Source of the DNA: Prorocentrum cordatum
Lineage: Eukaryota; Sar; Dinophyceae; Prorocentrales; Prorocentraceae
Assembly (NCBI GenBank): GCA_963575745.1
Contig: CAUYUJ010003549.1
Coordinates: forward strand, 10,001-74,000
Direction: 5' to 3'
Length of the DNA stretch: 64,000 nucleotides
Below, piece after piece: positions 48,951 through 60,416 of this stretch (its first letter is position 1; each line of letters starts with the position of its first letter). The notes below the pieces were generated by a model. It was not told where the DNA came from and did no database searches. It saw only the letters and a list, made by a program, of their open reading frames with translations. Both the position numbers and the translations under genes were made by a program.

Positions 48951-49370
48951 AAAAAGGAAAATCGTAGAGCAGAGTGAAGGTGAAATAGAGTAGAACAAGT
49001 TCGAGTAGACCAGGGCAAAACAGAGCAAAACAGGGCTGGTGGTGGAGTAGAACCGGGTAGTATAGACATTGTAGAGCAGAGGGGGACAACTATATCATAA
49101 TAGTGCAGAGGGAATCGAGTATATTAGAATGGAATCGACTAGGCTAATGTATGGCGGGCCGATGAGCGGAGTCGAGCAGCGAAAACAGAGCAGAGTAGAG
49201 TAGGAGTAAGGTAAGAGTACAGTAGAATGAATAATGCCATGGTAGGGTCGGATATAATAGAGCCGAGCGGGGCCTACAAATGTAGGGCAGATGGTAGAAT
49301 AGAAAGGAGCAAAATAGAATAGAGCAAAGTAGGAGCAGAGTAGAGAAGCAGGAGCAATGTAGGAGTCAAA
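48950..49370 (+). repeat. Degenerate AGAGTAG/AGAGCAG short repeat
   Basis: About 420 bp of A/G-rich words such as AGAGTAGA, AGAGCAAA and AATAGAGC. A second, shorter block lies at 52035-52170. Confidence 0.8.
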
Positions 49371-49429
49371 CTCGCCACGTCGAGCGACTCACCGGGCCCC
49401 GTCTACCCCCCTCCCGCAACACAGAAATC

Positions 49430-49690
49430 CATAGTAAGAACAACTGGGCATTGGGATTGGAACGCGCTTCCACCTCGCATACGGAAGGCGCTCGCGCGCG
49501 GCCCCGCTTCCGACGACGTGGCGACGAGGACCGCGCGGACCGCGCGGGGGCGGGAGCGGCACGACTTCCCGCGGGCGCGGCGAAGACGAAAGCGTGCGCC
49601 GCGCTGACGCAGCACCGCCACTTTCACACGGTCTGCGCGACGCCTGGGCGAGGCCGGCACTTCGCCCGCTCTCGCGCGGTCCCGTTTTGA
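49430..49690 (-). repeat. Dispersed GC-rich repeat S, copy 2
   Basis: Reverse-orientation match to 14240-14460 (GGAAGGCGCTCGCGCGC, GGCCCCGCTTCCGACGAC, GCGTGCGCCGCGCTGACG). Confidence 0.65.
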
Positions 49691-49804
49691 GCATGGACCG
49701 ACCGTCCCGGCATTCCTATGGGCCTACCACGAAATGTTCTTAGAGCCCAAAAATGTTCCGATAACCGAAACAATATGAGGGCGCGCCGCTGGATGTCAAG
49801 GGTG

Positions 49805-50035
49805 TCCCCGATCAGTCGTCGGGGGCCCCCCCCTCCCCCCTTCCCGGTCCGTCGTCGGGGACCCCCCCCCTCCCCCCCATTCCCGGTCCGTCGTCGGGGA
49901 CCCCCCCCCTCTCCCTCCCTTTGGAGGGGGGGGAGGGTTCCGACCCCCCCCACCCCTCCCCCCCTGTGGCCGCCAAATTCGATCCCCCCCTCCCCCCCTT
50001 TCGCCACGGCGCCCCCTGGCTCCGGAACCCGACCC
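49805..50035 (+). repeat. C-run tandem repeat
   Basis: Three copies of CCGGTCCGTCGTCGGGGAC followed by C7-C9 runs, then TCCCCCCC words. A matching G/C-run block closes the other side at 51070-51275. Quadruplex-prone on the opposite strand. Confidence 0.8.
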
Positions 50036-50080
50036 CTGCCACCCCTAACACCACCACCCCGACGACCCGTAATCCTGACC

Positions 50081-51062
50081 CCCAACCCTAACCCTAGCCC
50101 CAAACAGCATTCAGTACTCATTATTCACTATTCACTACCCACTACTCACTACTCGCTACTCACTACTCACTTCTCACCACTCACTGCTCGCTACTCACGA
50201 CTCACTACTCACTACCCACTACTCACTACCCACTACCCACTACCTACTACTCACTACTCAGTACTCATTACTCCAAACTAACTACTCACTACTCACTATT
50301 CGCAGTCCACTACTCAATACTCACTAATCCACTACTCACTACTCACTAATCACTACTCACAGCCCACTACCCACTTTCCACTATTCACTACTGAGTACTC
50401 ACATGTCACTACTCACGACTCACTGCCCACAACTCACTACTCACTGTCCGCTGCTCGCTACTCCCTACTCCTTACACAGTACTCACTGCTCACTACTCAC
50501 TACTCGCCACTCCCTACCCACTACTCGCTACCCGATACGGAATATGCACTACCCACTACTCACTACTCACTACTCTCTACTCCCTACTCCCTACTAACTA
50601 GTCACTAATCACAAAACACTACTCACTACTCACTATTCACTACTCGCCACTCCCTACTCACTACTCTCTACTCGCCACTCCCTACGCAGTACCCACTACT
50701 CACCACCCACTTCTCAATTCTCACTACTCACTACTCACTACTCCCTATTCACTACTCACTACTCACTACTCACTGCTCGCTACTCCCTTCTCGCTACTCA
50801 CAACTCCCTACTCACTAATCACTACTCACTACTCTCTACTCACTGCACACACTGCCGTACTCGCTACTCTCTACCCACTACCCGGTACTCCCTACTCGTT
50901 ACTCACTACTCACTCCCCACTCCCCGCTGCCCACTATTCACTAGTCACTAGTCACTATTCACCACTCACTGCGCACTACTCACTACTCACTACTCACTAC
51001 TCACTCCTCACTACTCGCTACTATCTACTCATTACTCACTATTCACTACTCACTACTCACCA
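50081..51062 (+). repeat. Degenerate (ACTACTC) heptamer minisatellite with a telomere-like start
   Basis: AACCCTAACCCTAGCCCC at 50083-50100 is followed by about 950 bp of 7-bp words (CACTACT, with GCTACTC, CCACTAC variants). Plant- and dinoflagellate-type telomeres are CCCTAAA heptamers, so this may be a decayed interstitial block, but only two exact CCCTAA units remain. Confidence 0.8.
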
Positions 51063-51589
51063 CCCCGAGGTCAGACCCCCCCCTTTGCGGCAAAGGCCCC
51101 CTCCCCAGCCCCCTGTTCTGCGCAAAGTTGGGGAGGGGGGGAGGGGGGGGGTTCGAACCCCCCCCCCCTTTCCGGCGCCAAGGGGGGGATGGGGGGGGGG
51201 GGGGTCGAAAATCTCACCCCCCCCCTTTGAAGGGGGGGGGGGGGGGGGGGGGGTTCGAGCACCCGCCCCCTTTCCAATTACAAGGTGATCCAGTGGCGCG
51301 GTTTCGTTATTATAACAGAATTCCGAAGTGTTAAAACAAGACGGACTCGGCCAGAACCGTTCTGAGAACAGTTCGCGCAGATCACAACAGATTATTAGAA
51401 TATTCTTTGGTGGGCCTATAGGCGAGCCAGGACGCTTCGCCACTGCTTGACCGTTACCGCTGTCGTTTTCGCGCGACTCGGCAAACGAACCAGGCGCAGC
51501 GCCAGCGCTGGAGCACCGCTCCCGTGCGAAATCGCGCACACGAGCTCGGGCCGGGGCAGCCTGTCGCCCACTCGTGAGGGCCTCGCAGA

Positions 51590-51705
51590 ATCCTCCTCCT
51601 CCTCCTCCTCCTCCTTCTCCTCCTCCTCCTCCTCCTCCTCCTCCTCCTGCCCCTCCTCCTCCTCCTCCCCCTCCTCCTCCTCCTCCTCCTCCTCCTCCTC
51701 CCTGG
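51590..51705 (+). repeat. (TCC)n array
   Basis: Pyrimidine triplets with CCCCTCC interruptions. Confidence 0.92.
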
Positions 51706-51709
51706 CGAG

Positions 51710-51960
51710 CGAAACAGCTGCGCCGCGCCGAAGCGGGGGCCACTTTCGAGCGACACCTGCGCGACGCCGCGGCGGGAGCGACACGGTCGCCCCCCCTCTC
51801 GGGTCGACGACGTTGAGCGCGAAGAGTGCGCGCCCAAGCGGGAGTTCAACTCTCTCTGGAGGAACGAACGACATTTCGGCTTATCGCGCGGGATGGGCGC
51901 CCCGACCCGCTCATGCCACGCATATTGAAGCATAGAAGACGTAGTGTCCATGCTGAGACG
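51710..51960 (-). repeat. Dispersed GC-rich repeat R, copy 2
   Basis: In minus orientation ATGCGTGGCATGAGCGGG and GCCCATCCCGCGCGAT match 13640-13700. Confidence 0.6.
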
Positions 51961-52034
51961 AAAACGTTGGGTTTGAATTGCTACTTGACAAGTCGGATAC
52001 CCCCCTGGATCCGATTGCGATCGGCCGCTTGGGT

Positions 52035-52170
52035 GGCAGAGTAGAGTAGGAGCGTACACCCATAAGAAATAAAGGTTGGAAGGAACAGAGAAGGGTAGAC
52101 AAGAGTAGAGTAGTGTAGTCTATGGTGTGTAGGGCAGAATAGAACAGTGCAGAATAGGGTAGATGGTAGG
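52035..52170 (+). repeat. Degenerate AGAGTAG short repeat, block 2
   Basis: Same A/G word family as 48950-49370. Confidence 0.7.
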
Positions 52171-53780
52171 GTAGCCACATATTGACGTCAGTCACAACCC
52201 CAAAAGGGGGCAGTCCGTGCCTGCGGCTTACTCCGCCATCAGGCCTTCCAAGCTCGAGCCGATAGCGAGGAGGCTCGGCTGTAGCAGCCACGGACGTCTT
52301 GGCTACATATGGCCAACAATCCATGTTCCAGCTATGCCTGAGAAAGACATGTGCAACGGCAAGGCTCATCGCAGTCGTCTTCGACTCGCCTCATCAGCGA
52401 CAAGTTCCGAGTTCGGTTGACCTTCTCCTCCACCACGGCTGCCCTTTACACCGTAAGGTAAAAACTGCCATCACCTCCAATACAGTGGGCGGACAAAATA
52501 TCGCAAGTTATATGATCGTTCCGAGAAACAAGATGACAATTTTGATCATATTCCATCGATATCCGAGGAGCTCCCCTTCCCCCGCATTTCAATGTTGACT
52601 TGCATTATTCTGTCCTCCCGGACTTGGGGTTCTCGCCCGATGCCAACATTGAAATTTAGGGGGCGGGGGCGTTTTGTCGAGGTGGCGTCGCAATGTCGGC
52701 GCGGCCGTGCGCGGCCAGGAGCAACTTGCAACATTTCGTCGTCCCACCGATGGAAGCACAGACTTTTCTATGACTCGAAGTGCACGGCATCTAGCAATCA
52801 TGCACCTCGTCAGCCCCAGTTCCCAGCACTCGAAGTCCTTGTCGCCAGCGCTGCGCCGGGCGTACTCCAGCAAGAAGCGCTTCCCGGTTCTGGGGGGCAG
52901 CGACTCCTTCGGGGCGCAGGAGCGCAGCGCAGACAAAGTTCGACAATTCCATCGAGGCGCTGCCTTTTTCCGAGGCGCTCGCCAGACATCAGCCCGTTTA
53001 ATTGCGGCTTCTGGGGTTGCGTCAACCGCCGCCTCCGCAAGCAGCAGGAGGCCCTCGTGCTCGCCTGGTAAGAGGAAAGCCAGGGCCCATTTCGCGGCGC
53101 GCCTCAGGCGGGCTCTCCAGCGCGTGCCCGAGGCCATCTTGACTCCTCTGGTGAAGTCCATGGGCCGGCGCTGCAAGGCCCTCCAGCGCGTAAAGGGGAA
53201 GGACTTCGAGGAGCGATGCCCTGCGCGCCCCGTGCGGCTGCCGACGCCGCGAACACGCGGCCTTCCGCTGGCGGCCCGCCGCCGAGGACACGGGGAACAT
53301 GCGAAGTTCATGCCCAGTCGCCGCGGTGGGGCGCCGGGACTTCGGGCCAGCCGCCCACCAGCCGTATGAGTGTAATTTCTTGAGTTGTATTTTTCCCGAC
53401 TGGCAGCCGATCTTGACGCGCGCTCGCAATGGCCTTCCCGGAGTAAACATCCTGTCGCAGGGCCCTTTTGCCCATCTAAGCGCTGGCGTGCTCAGCCGAG
53501 GCCTGTCGGCTCATCCGCGGTGGGCGCCCGACGGGCATGAGTTGGTGCGGAGTGACGTTGACCTCCTGTCAGCTATTTCCAGGCCGGCGCCAGGGCCGCG
53601 CTCGGGCTGCGCCTGGAGCGCGAGCGGCCGCCCCTGGGCCGCGCGGCGGACTTGCGCGGGCTCGGCGCGGCAGGCTCTGCCTGGGCGATGCTGGCGCGTG
53701 GCCTGCTCAGAGCAGCGGGCGGCGACAGGGCGGCCCCGCGCCCGCCGCGCTTGCATTTGCATCATTTGAAAACTCCAGTG

Positions 53781-54017
53781 CTATTTGAATACATATTGAA
53801 TACCTATTTGAATACCTATATGAAAACTGCAGTTATATGGGGATTTGCATTTGCTACGCGCGAATAGTAGAATTCAAAAGAAGGTATTTTCTTTCTTTCT
53901 ATTTTCAAGTTTCAAATCGGTTCCCCCCATATAACTGAAGTTTTCAATAGGTATTCAAATAGGTATTCAAATAGGTATTCAAATAGTATTCCAATGTACT
54001 GGGAGTATTCAAATAGG
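53781..54017. repeat. AT-rich inverted repeat (hairpin) inside the 2,148-bp unit
   Basis: TTGAATACCTATTTGAATAC on the left pairs with GTATTCAAATAGGTATTCAA on the right; the arms continue with CAGTTATATGGGG/CCCCATATAACTG. Arms are 60-90 bp and the loop about 80 bp. Repeated at about 55929-56165 and 58432-58675. Confidence 0.85.
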
Positions 54018-57000
54018 CCAGATACAGGCGCCGCGCGCGCCCCGCCACCCCGTCGTCGCCCGGCGCGCCCTGCCCCGCTGCGCGGCCGCGTGCCAGCACC
54101 GGGCGACGTTCGGCACAGAGCGTGGGCAGTGCCCAGCGCAGCCAAGGGTGCGCCTGGCGATGCGATCACAGCGAGGGCCGCGCATGTCCTCGTCGCGGCC
54201 CACGATCGGCCTGGCGCGGGCCAGGCGCGACGCGGGCTCGGCGCTGCTCGCCGGGCGAAGGCGAAGCCCAATATATTGTTCTGTTTTGCTTGCGCAGCGG
54301 AGGCAGCCCAGCGCAGCCCAGCTCAGGTCTGCGCGGCCCAATCCACCCGAGCTCAATATATTGCAGTCCCGTCCAGGCCAGCCCTGCGCAGGTGCGCCCA
54401 GGTCAGCCCAACTCGAACCAGCTGGGTCCAGCTCAGACATCAGCGAGGCGTGAACCCTTCGGTCCAGTGGCGGCTCGGCTCCGGCTGGCACCCTGTTCGA
54501 AGCTCGGCAGTCGACCTTCGACCGAACGTCGACCCTGTACCCTTGATCATCCTCGCCATCATCCTTCCCCCAGTTCTCCGAGTCCCCCGCCCTCCGCGTC
54601 AGCCTTCACCCTGCAGGGGGATGACAAACGCAGTGGGCGGACAAAATATCGCAAGTTATATGATCGTTCCGAGAAACAAGATGACAATTTTGATCATATT
54701 CCATCGATATCCGAGGAGCTCCCCTTCCCCCGTATTTCAATGTTGACTTGCATTATTTTGTCCTCCCGGACTTGGGGTTCTCGCCCGATGCCAACATTGA
54801 AATTTAGGGGGCGGGGGCGTTTTGTCGAGGTGGCGTCGCAATGTCGGCGCGGCCGTGCGCGGCCAGGAGCAACTTGCAACATTTCGTCGTCCCACCGATG
54901 GAAGCACAGACTTTTCTATGACTCGAAGTGCACGGCATCTAGCAATCATGCACCTCGTCAGCCCCAGGTCCCAGCACTCGAAGTCCTTGTCGCCAGCGCT
55001 GCGCCGGGCGTACTCCAGCAAGAAGCGCTCCCCGGTTTTGGGGGGCAGCGACTCCTTCGGGGCGCAGGAGCGCAGCGCAGACCAAGTTCGACAATTCCAT
55101 CGAGGCGCTGCCTTTTTCCGACTCGCTCGCCAGACATCAGCCCGTTTAGTTGCGGCTTCTGGGGTTGCGTCAACCGCCGCCTCCGCAAGCAGCAGGAGGC
55201 CCTCGTGCTCGCCTGGTAAGAGGAAAGCCAGGGCCAATTTCGCGGAGCGCCTCAGGCGGGCTCTCCAGCGCGTGCCCGAGGCCATCTTGACTCCTCTGGT
55301 GAAGTCCATGGGCCGGCGCTGCAAGGCCCTCCAGCGCGTAAAGGGGAAGGGCTTCGAGGAGCGATGCCCTGCGCGCCCCGCGCGGCTGCCGACGCCGCGA
55401 ACACGCGGCCTTCCGCTGGCGGCCCGCCGCCGAGGACACGGGGAACATGCGAAGTTCATGCCCAGTCGCCGCGGTGGGGCGCCGGGACTTCGGGCCAGCC
55501 GCCCACCAGCCGCATGAGTGTAATTTCTTGAGTTGTATTTTTCCCGACTGGCAGCCGATCTTGACGCGCGCTCGCAATGGCCTTCCCGGAGTAAACATCC
55601 TGTCGCAGGGCCCTTTTGCCCATCTAAGCGCTGGCGTGCTCAGCCGAGGCCTGTCGGCTCATCCGCGGTGGGCGCCCGACGGGCATGAGTTGGTGCGGAG
55701 TGACGTTGACCTCCTGTCAGCTATTTCCAGGCCGGCGCCAGGGCCGCGCTCGGGCTGCGCCTGGAGCGCGCGCGGCCGCCCCTGGGCCGCGCGGCGGACT
55801 TGCGCGGGCTCGGCGCGGCAGGCTCTGCCTGGGCGATGCTGGCGCGTGGCCTGCTCAGAGCAGCGGGCGGCGACAGAGCGGCCCCGCGCCCGCCGCGCTT
55901 GCATTTGCCTAATTTGAAAACTCCAGTGCTATTTGAATACATATTTGAATACCTATTTGAATACCTATATGAAAACTGCAGTTATATGGGGATTTGCATT
56001 TGCTACGCGCGACTAGTAGAATTCAAAAGAAGGTATTTTCTTTCTTTCTATTTTCAAGTTTCAAATCGGTTCCCCCCATATAACTGAAGTTTTCAAATAG
56101 GTATTCAAATAGGTATTCAAATAGGTATTCAAATAGTATTCCAATGTACTGGGAGTATTCAAATAGGCCAGATGCAGGCGCCGCGCGCGCCCCGCCACTC
56201 CGTCGTCGCCTGGCGCGCCCTGCCCCGCTGCGCGGCCGCGTGCCAGCACCGGGCGACGTTCGGCACAAAGCCTGGGCAGTGCCCAGCGCAGCCACGGGTG
56301 CGCCTGGCGATGCGATCGCAGCGAGGGCCGCGCATGTCCTCGTCGCGGCCCACGATCGGCCTGGCGCGTGCCAGGCGCGACGCGGGCTCGGCGCTGCTCG
56401 CCGGGCGAAGGCGAAGCCCAATATATTGTTCTGTTTTGCTTGCGCAGCGGAGGCAGCCCAGCGCAGCCCAGCTCAGGTCTGCGCGGCCCAATCCACCCGA
56501 GCTCAATATATTGCAGTCCCGTCCAGGTCAGCCCTGCGCAGGTGCGCCAGGTCAGCCCAACTCGAACCAGCTGGGTCCAGCTCAGACATCAGCGAGGCGT
56601 GAACCCTTCGGTCCAGTGGCGGCTCGGCCCGGCTCCGGCTCGCACCCTGTTCGAAGCTCGGCAGTCGACCTTCGACCGAACGTCGACCCTGTACCCTTGA
56701 TCATCCTCGCCATCATCCTTCCCCCAGTTCTCCGAGTCCCCGCCCTCCGCGTCAGCCTTCACCCTGCAGGGGGATGACAAACGCAGTGGGCGGACAAAAT
56801 ATCGCAAGTTATAATGATCGTTCCGAGAACAAGATGAACATTTGATTCATATTCCATCGATATCCGAGGAGAGCTTCCCTTCCCCCGTATTTCAATGTTG
56901 ACTTGCATTATTCTGTCCTCCCGGACTTGGGGTTCTCGCCCGATGCCAACATTGAAATTTAGGGGGCGGGGGCGGTTTGTCGAGGTGGCGTCGCAATGTC

Positions 57001-57780
57001 GGCGCGGCCGTGCGCGGCCAGGAGCAACTTGCAACATTTCGTCGTCCCACCGATGGAAGCACAGACTTTTCTAAGACTCGAAGTGCACGGCATCTAGCAA
57101 TCATGCACCTCGTCAGCCCCAGTTCCCAGCACTCGAAGTCCTTGTCGCCAGCGCTGCGCCGGGCGTACTCCATCAAGAAGCGCTTCCCGGTTCTGGGGGG
57201 CAGCGACTCCTTCGGGGCGCAGGAGCGCAGCGCAGACAAAGTTCGACAATTCCATCGAGGCGCTGCCTTTTTCCGAGGCGCTCGCCAGACATCAGCCCGT
57301 TTAATTGCGGCTTCTGGGGTTGCGTCATCCGCCGCCTCCGCAAGCAGCAGGAGGCCCTCGTGCTCGCCTGGTAAGAGGAAAGCCAGGGCCCATTTCGCGG
57401 CGCGCCTCAGGCGGGCTCTCCAGCTGCGTGCCCGGGCCCATCTTGACTCCTCTGTGAAGTCCATGGGCCGGGCGCTGCAGGCCCTCCACGCGTGAAAGAT
57501 GCACCACGAGGAGCGATGCCTGCGCGGACGCGCGGCTGCCCGGCCGCCGCGAAACACGCGGCCTTCCGCCGGCGGCCCGCCGCCGATGACACGGGGAACA
57601 TGCGAAGTTCATGCCCAGTCGCCGCGGTGGGGCGCCGGGACTTCGGGCCAGCCGCCCACCAGCCATATGAGTATAATTTCTTGAGTTGTATTTTTCCCGA
57701 CTGGCAGCCGATCTTGACGCGCGCTCGCAATGGCCTTCCCTGAGTAAACATCCTGTCGCAGGGCCCTTTTGCCCATCTAA

Positions 57781-58128
57781 AATAAAAAAAGAATATAAAA
57801 AAGAAAAAAAAATAAAAAAAAAAGAAAAAAAAGAAAAAAAAGACAGAAAAAAAAAAAAGACTAAAAAATAAAAAAAAAAAAAAAAATAAAAAAAAAAAAA
57901 AAAAAAAAAAACAAAAGACTAAAAAAAAAAATAAAAAAAACTAAAAATAAAAAAAAAAAAAAATAAAAAAAAAAAAAAACATAAAAAAAAAAAAAAAAAA
58001 AGTCTAAAGACCTAGAAGGACTAAAAAAAAAAGAAAAAAACAACACAAAACCATAAAAACAAAAATAAAAAAAAAAAAGAGAATTAACAACCAAAACAAA
58101 AAAAAGAAAACTAAAGAAAAAGTCACTT
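57781..58128. other. A-rich block interrupting unit 3; possible sequence error
   Basis: About 348 bp of A runs broken by single T, G or C, replacing five bases (GCGCT) present in units 1 and 2. There is no target duplication and the flanking unit is error-rich. Confidence 0.85.
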
Positions 58129-59465
58129 GGCGTGCTCAAGTCCGAGGCCTGTCCGGCTCATCCGCTTTGGGCCGCCCCGACGGCATGAGTTGGTCAGGAG
58201 TGACGTATGACCTCCTGTCAGCTATTTCCAGGCCGGCGCCAGGGCCGCGCTCGGGCTGCGCCTGGAGCGCTAGCGGCCGCCCCTGGGCCGCGCGGCGGAC
58301 TTGCGCGGGTTCGGCGCGGCAGGCTCTGCCTGGGCGATGCTGGCGCGTGGCCTGCTCAGAGCAGGACGGGGCGGCGACAGGGCTGCCCCCGCTCCCGGCC
58401 TGCGCTTGCATTTGCATCATTTGAAAACTCCCGTGCTATTTGAATACATATTTGAATACCTATTTGAATACCTATATGAAAACTGCAGTTATATGGGGAT
58501 TTGCATTTGCTACGCGCGAATAGTAGAATTCAAAAGAAGGTATTTTCTTTCTTTCTATTTTCAAGTTTCAAATCGGTTCCCCCCATATAACTGAAGTTTT
58601 CAAATAGGTATTCAAATAAGTATTCAAATAGGTATTCAAATAGTATTCCAATGTACTGGGAGTATTCAAATAGGCCAGATACAGGCGCCGCGCGCGCCCC
58701 GCCACCCCGTCGTCGCCCGGCGCGCCCTGCCCCGCTGCGCGGCCGCGTGCCAGCACCGGGCGACGTTCGGCACAGAGCTTGGGCAGTGCCCAGCGCAGCC
58801 AGGGTGCGCCTGCGATGCGATCACACTAGGGCCGCGCCATGTTCATCGTCGCGACCCACGATCGGCCCTGGCGCGGGCCAGGCGCGAACACGGCTCGGCG
58901 CTGCTCGCCCGGGCGAAGGCGAAGCCCATATATTGTTTCGTTTTGCTTGCGCAGCGGAGGCAGCCCAGCGCAGCCCAGCTCAGGTCTGCGCGGCCCAATC
59001 CACCCGAGCTCAATATATTGCAGTCCCGTCCAGGTCAGCCCTGCGTAGGTGCGCCCAGGTCAGCCCAACTCGAACCAGCTGGTCCAGCTCAGACATCAGC
59101 GAGTGCGTGAGGCTTCGTCCGTGGCGGCTCGGCCCCGCTCCGGCTTCGCACCCTTTCAAGCTCGCAGTCGACCTTCGCCGACTCGACCCTGTACCCTTGA
59201 TCATCCTCGCCATCATCCTTCCCCCAGTTCTCCGAGTCCCCCGCCCTCCGCGTCAGCCTTCACCCTGCAGGGGGATGACAAACGCAGTGGGCGGACAAAA
59301 TATCGCAAGTTATATGAATCGTTTCCTTAGAAAACAAGATGACAATTTTATCATATTCTCCATCGATATCCGAGGATCTCCCCTTCCCCCGTATTTCATG
59401 TTGACCTTTGCAATTTATTCTGTCCTCCCGGACTTGGGGTTCTCGCCCGATGCCAACATTGAAAT

Positions 59466-60404
59466 TTAGGGGGCGGGGGCGTTTTGTCGAGGTGGCGTCG
59501 CAATGTCGGCGCGGCCGTGCGCGGCCAGGAGCAACTTGCAACATTTCGTCGTCCCACCGTAGCGCTGCTTCTTGAGGCGCTCGCCTTCAGCTCGTGCCTC
59601 TTGGCGGCCTTGAACCCCTCTGCCTCCGCTTGGCGCTTGGCGGGCGATGATGGCAGCGTGGCGCGCGTGGTTCCTGAGCACCGCGAGCCTGCGGGGCCCA
59701 CGGGCGTCGGCGAGCCTGGCCTCGAGGGTCTCGCGGCTCCAGGCATGTCCAGCCTGCTGCTCGTCTGCCGCGGGTGGGGCTGGCGAACCCGCCGTAGCGT
59801 CCGCAGTTGGCCATCCAGCTCTCCACGTGATGCGATCGTCGGCGACTGCGGAATGGCTCGCCGCCGCGTGCGGTTGCAGCGCTCGCAGCCTGCGCGGCGC
59901 CGCGTGCGCCGTCGAGCCGTCCGCGAGGTTGGGCATTCAGGCGGCCCCAGCTGCAGTCGACGGGCGGCCAGCTCTGATGGAGCCCCGCACCACTGGGCCG
60001 TCGTGGGCGTCGGCCCTCGCATGGGCAGAAGGGACCACGGCCTGACACGACACCTCAAGGGCAGCCTTCCCCAGAAGGGGCCCAGGCACGGCAGCCACTG
60101 GCTGCGCGACGTCGTCAAGCCCCTCGGAGCCGCCCGCTCCGTCGCCTGCATCCAGGTTGCTGCCGAGGGGCCACTGCTCTTCGTCGGGGTCCGCGTCGGG
60201 CTTGTCATCGTCAGAAAGCACCTGGACCGACCCCTCCTGCCCAATGCCGCGCCCGACTGCCTCGGAGGCCGCCGTCCTCCACTGCGCTCCTGAAGGCAGC
60301 TGGGGGCCCCTGACCTCCTCTGCGGCGTGGACGCGCTCGGCCAAGCAGAAACGAGCCCCCGCCGGCCCGCTGCGTCCCCGACGCTGCGCCAGGGCCCACT
60401 GCAA
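59466..60404 (-). CDS. Probable exon(s), acidic then basic protein, unknown
   Basis: One minus-strand frame is open from 60404 to a TGA at 59939-59937, then resumes at the next codon (ATG) to 59466. The first part is acidic (LSDDDKPDADPDEEQWP); the second has a helical basic segment (LEARLADARGPRRLAVL, RHAAIIARQ, EARAEGERLKKQR). Codon use and composition look protein-like in this frame. The frame runs across the junction with the 2,148-bp array at 59558. The TGA may mark an intron or decay. No family recognised. Confidence 0.4.
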
Positions 60405-60416
60405 GGCGCCGCGCCG

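Larger units (their letters stand above)
49715..51450. mobile_element. Fold-back element G, split copy enclosing a heptamer array
   Basis: Left part 49715-49795 (CCTACCACGAAATGTTCTTAGAGC…) and right part 51283-51450 (TGTTAAAACAAGACGG…CTCGGCCAGAAC…GCCAGGACGCTTCGCCACTG) match the two halves of the intact 39716-39905 copy. The inner edges are inverted copies of each other (CGCGCCGCTGGAT against CGCGCCACTGGAT). About 1.5 kb of simple sequence lies between them. Confidence 0.65.
52483..59558 (+). repeat. Tandem array of a 2,148-bp unit, three copies plus 274 bp
   Basis: CAGTGGGCGGACAAAATATC starts units at 52483, 54631, 56784 and 59285. Units 1 and 2 are nearly identical and exactly 2,148 bp. Unit 3 is 2,501 bp because of an A-rich insert, with many single-base differences after 57420. 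Unit 4 stops at 59558 and passes into unrelated sequence. Each unit has a 0.9-kb GC-rich part open for 231-240 codons on both strands (e.g. 52674-53369 + and 53311-52589 -), then the AT-rich inverted repeat, then another GC-rich part with GCGCAGCC words. No protein family is recognised in any frame; minus-strand reading RFLLEYARRSAGDKDFE looks the most protein-like. Confidence 0.93.

Noticed and set aside
50081-50104. True telomere
   Set aside because: Only two exact CCCTAA units, internal to the window and followed by diverged heptamers.
52589-53311. Paired 231-240-codon genes in each 2,148-bp unit
   Set aside because: Both strands are open in the same GC-rich interval, no family is recognised, and repetition alone conserves the frames; left within the repeat entry.
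57781-58128. Poly(A) tail of a retroposed mRNA
   Set aside because: No gene body precedes it, it is broken by T/G/C throughout, there is no target duplication, and the neighbouring unit looks error-rich.
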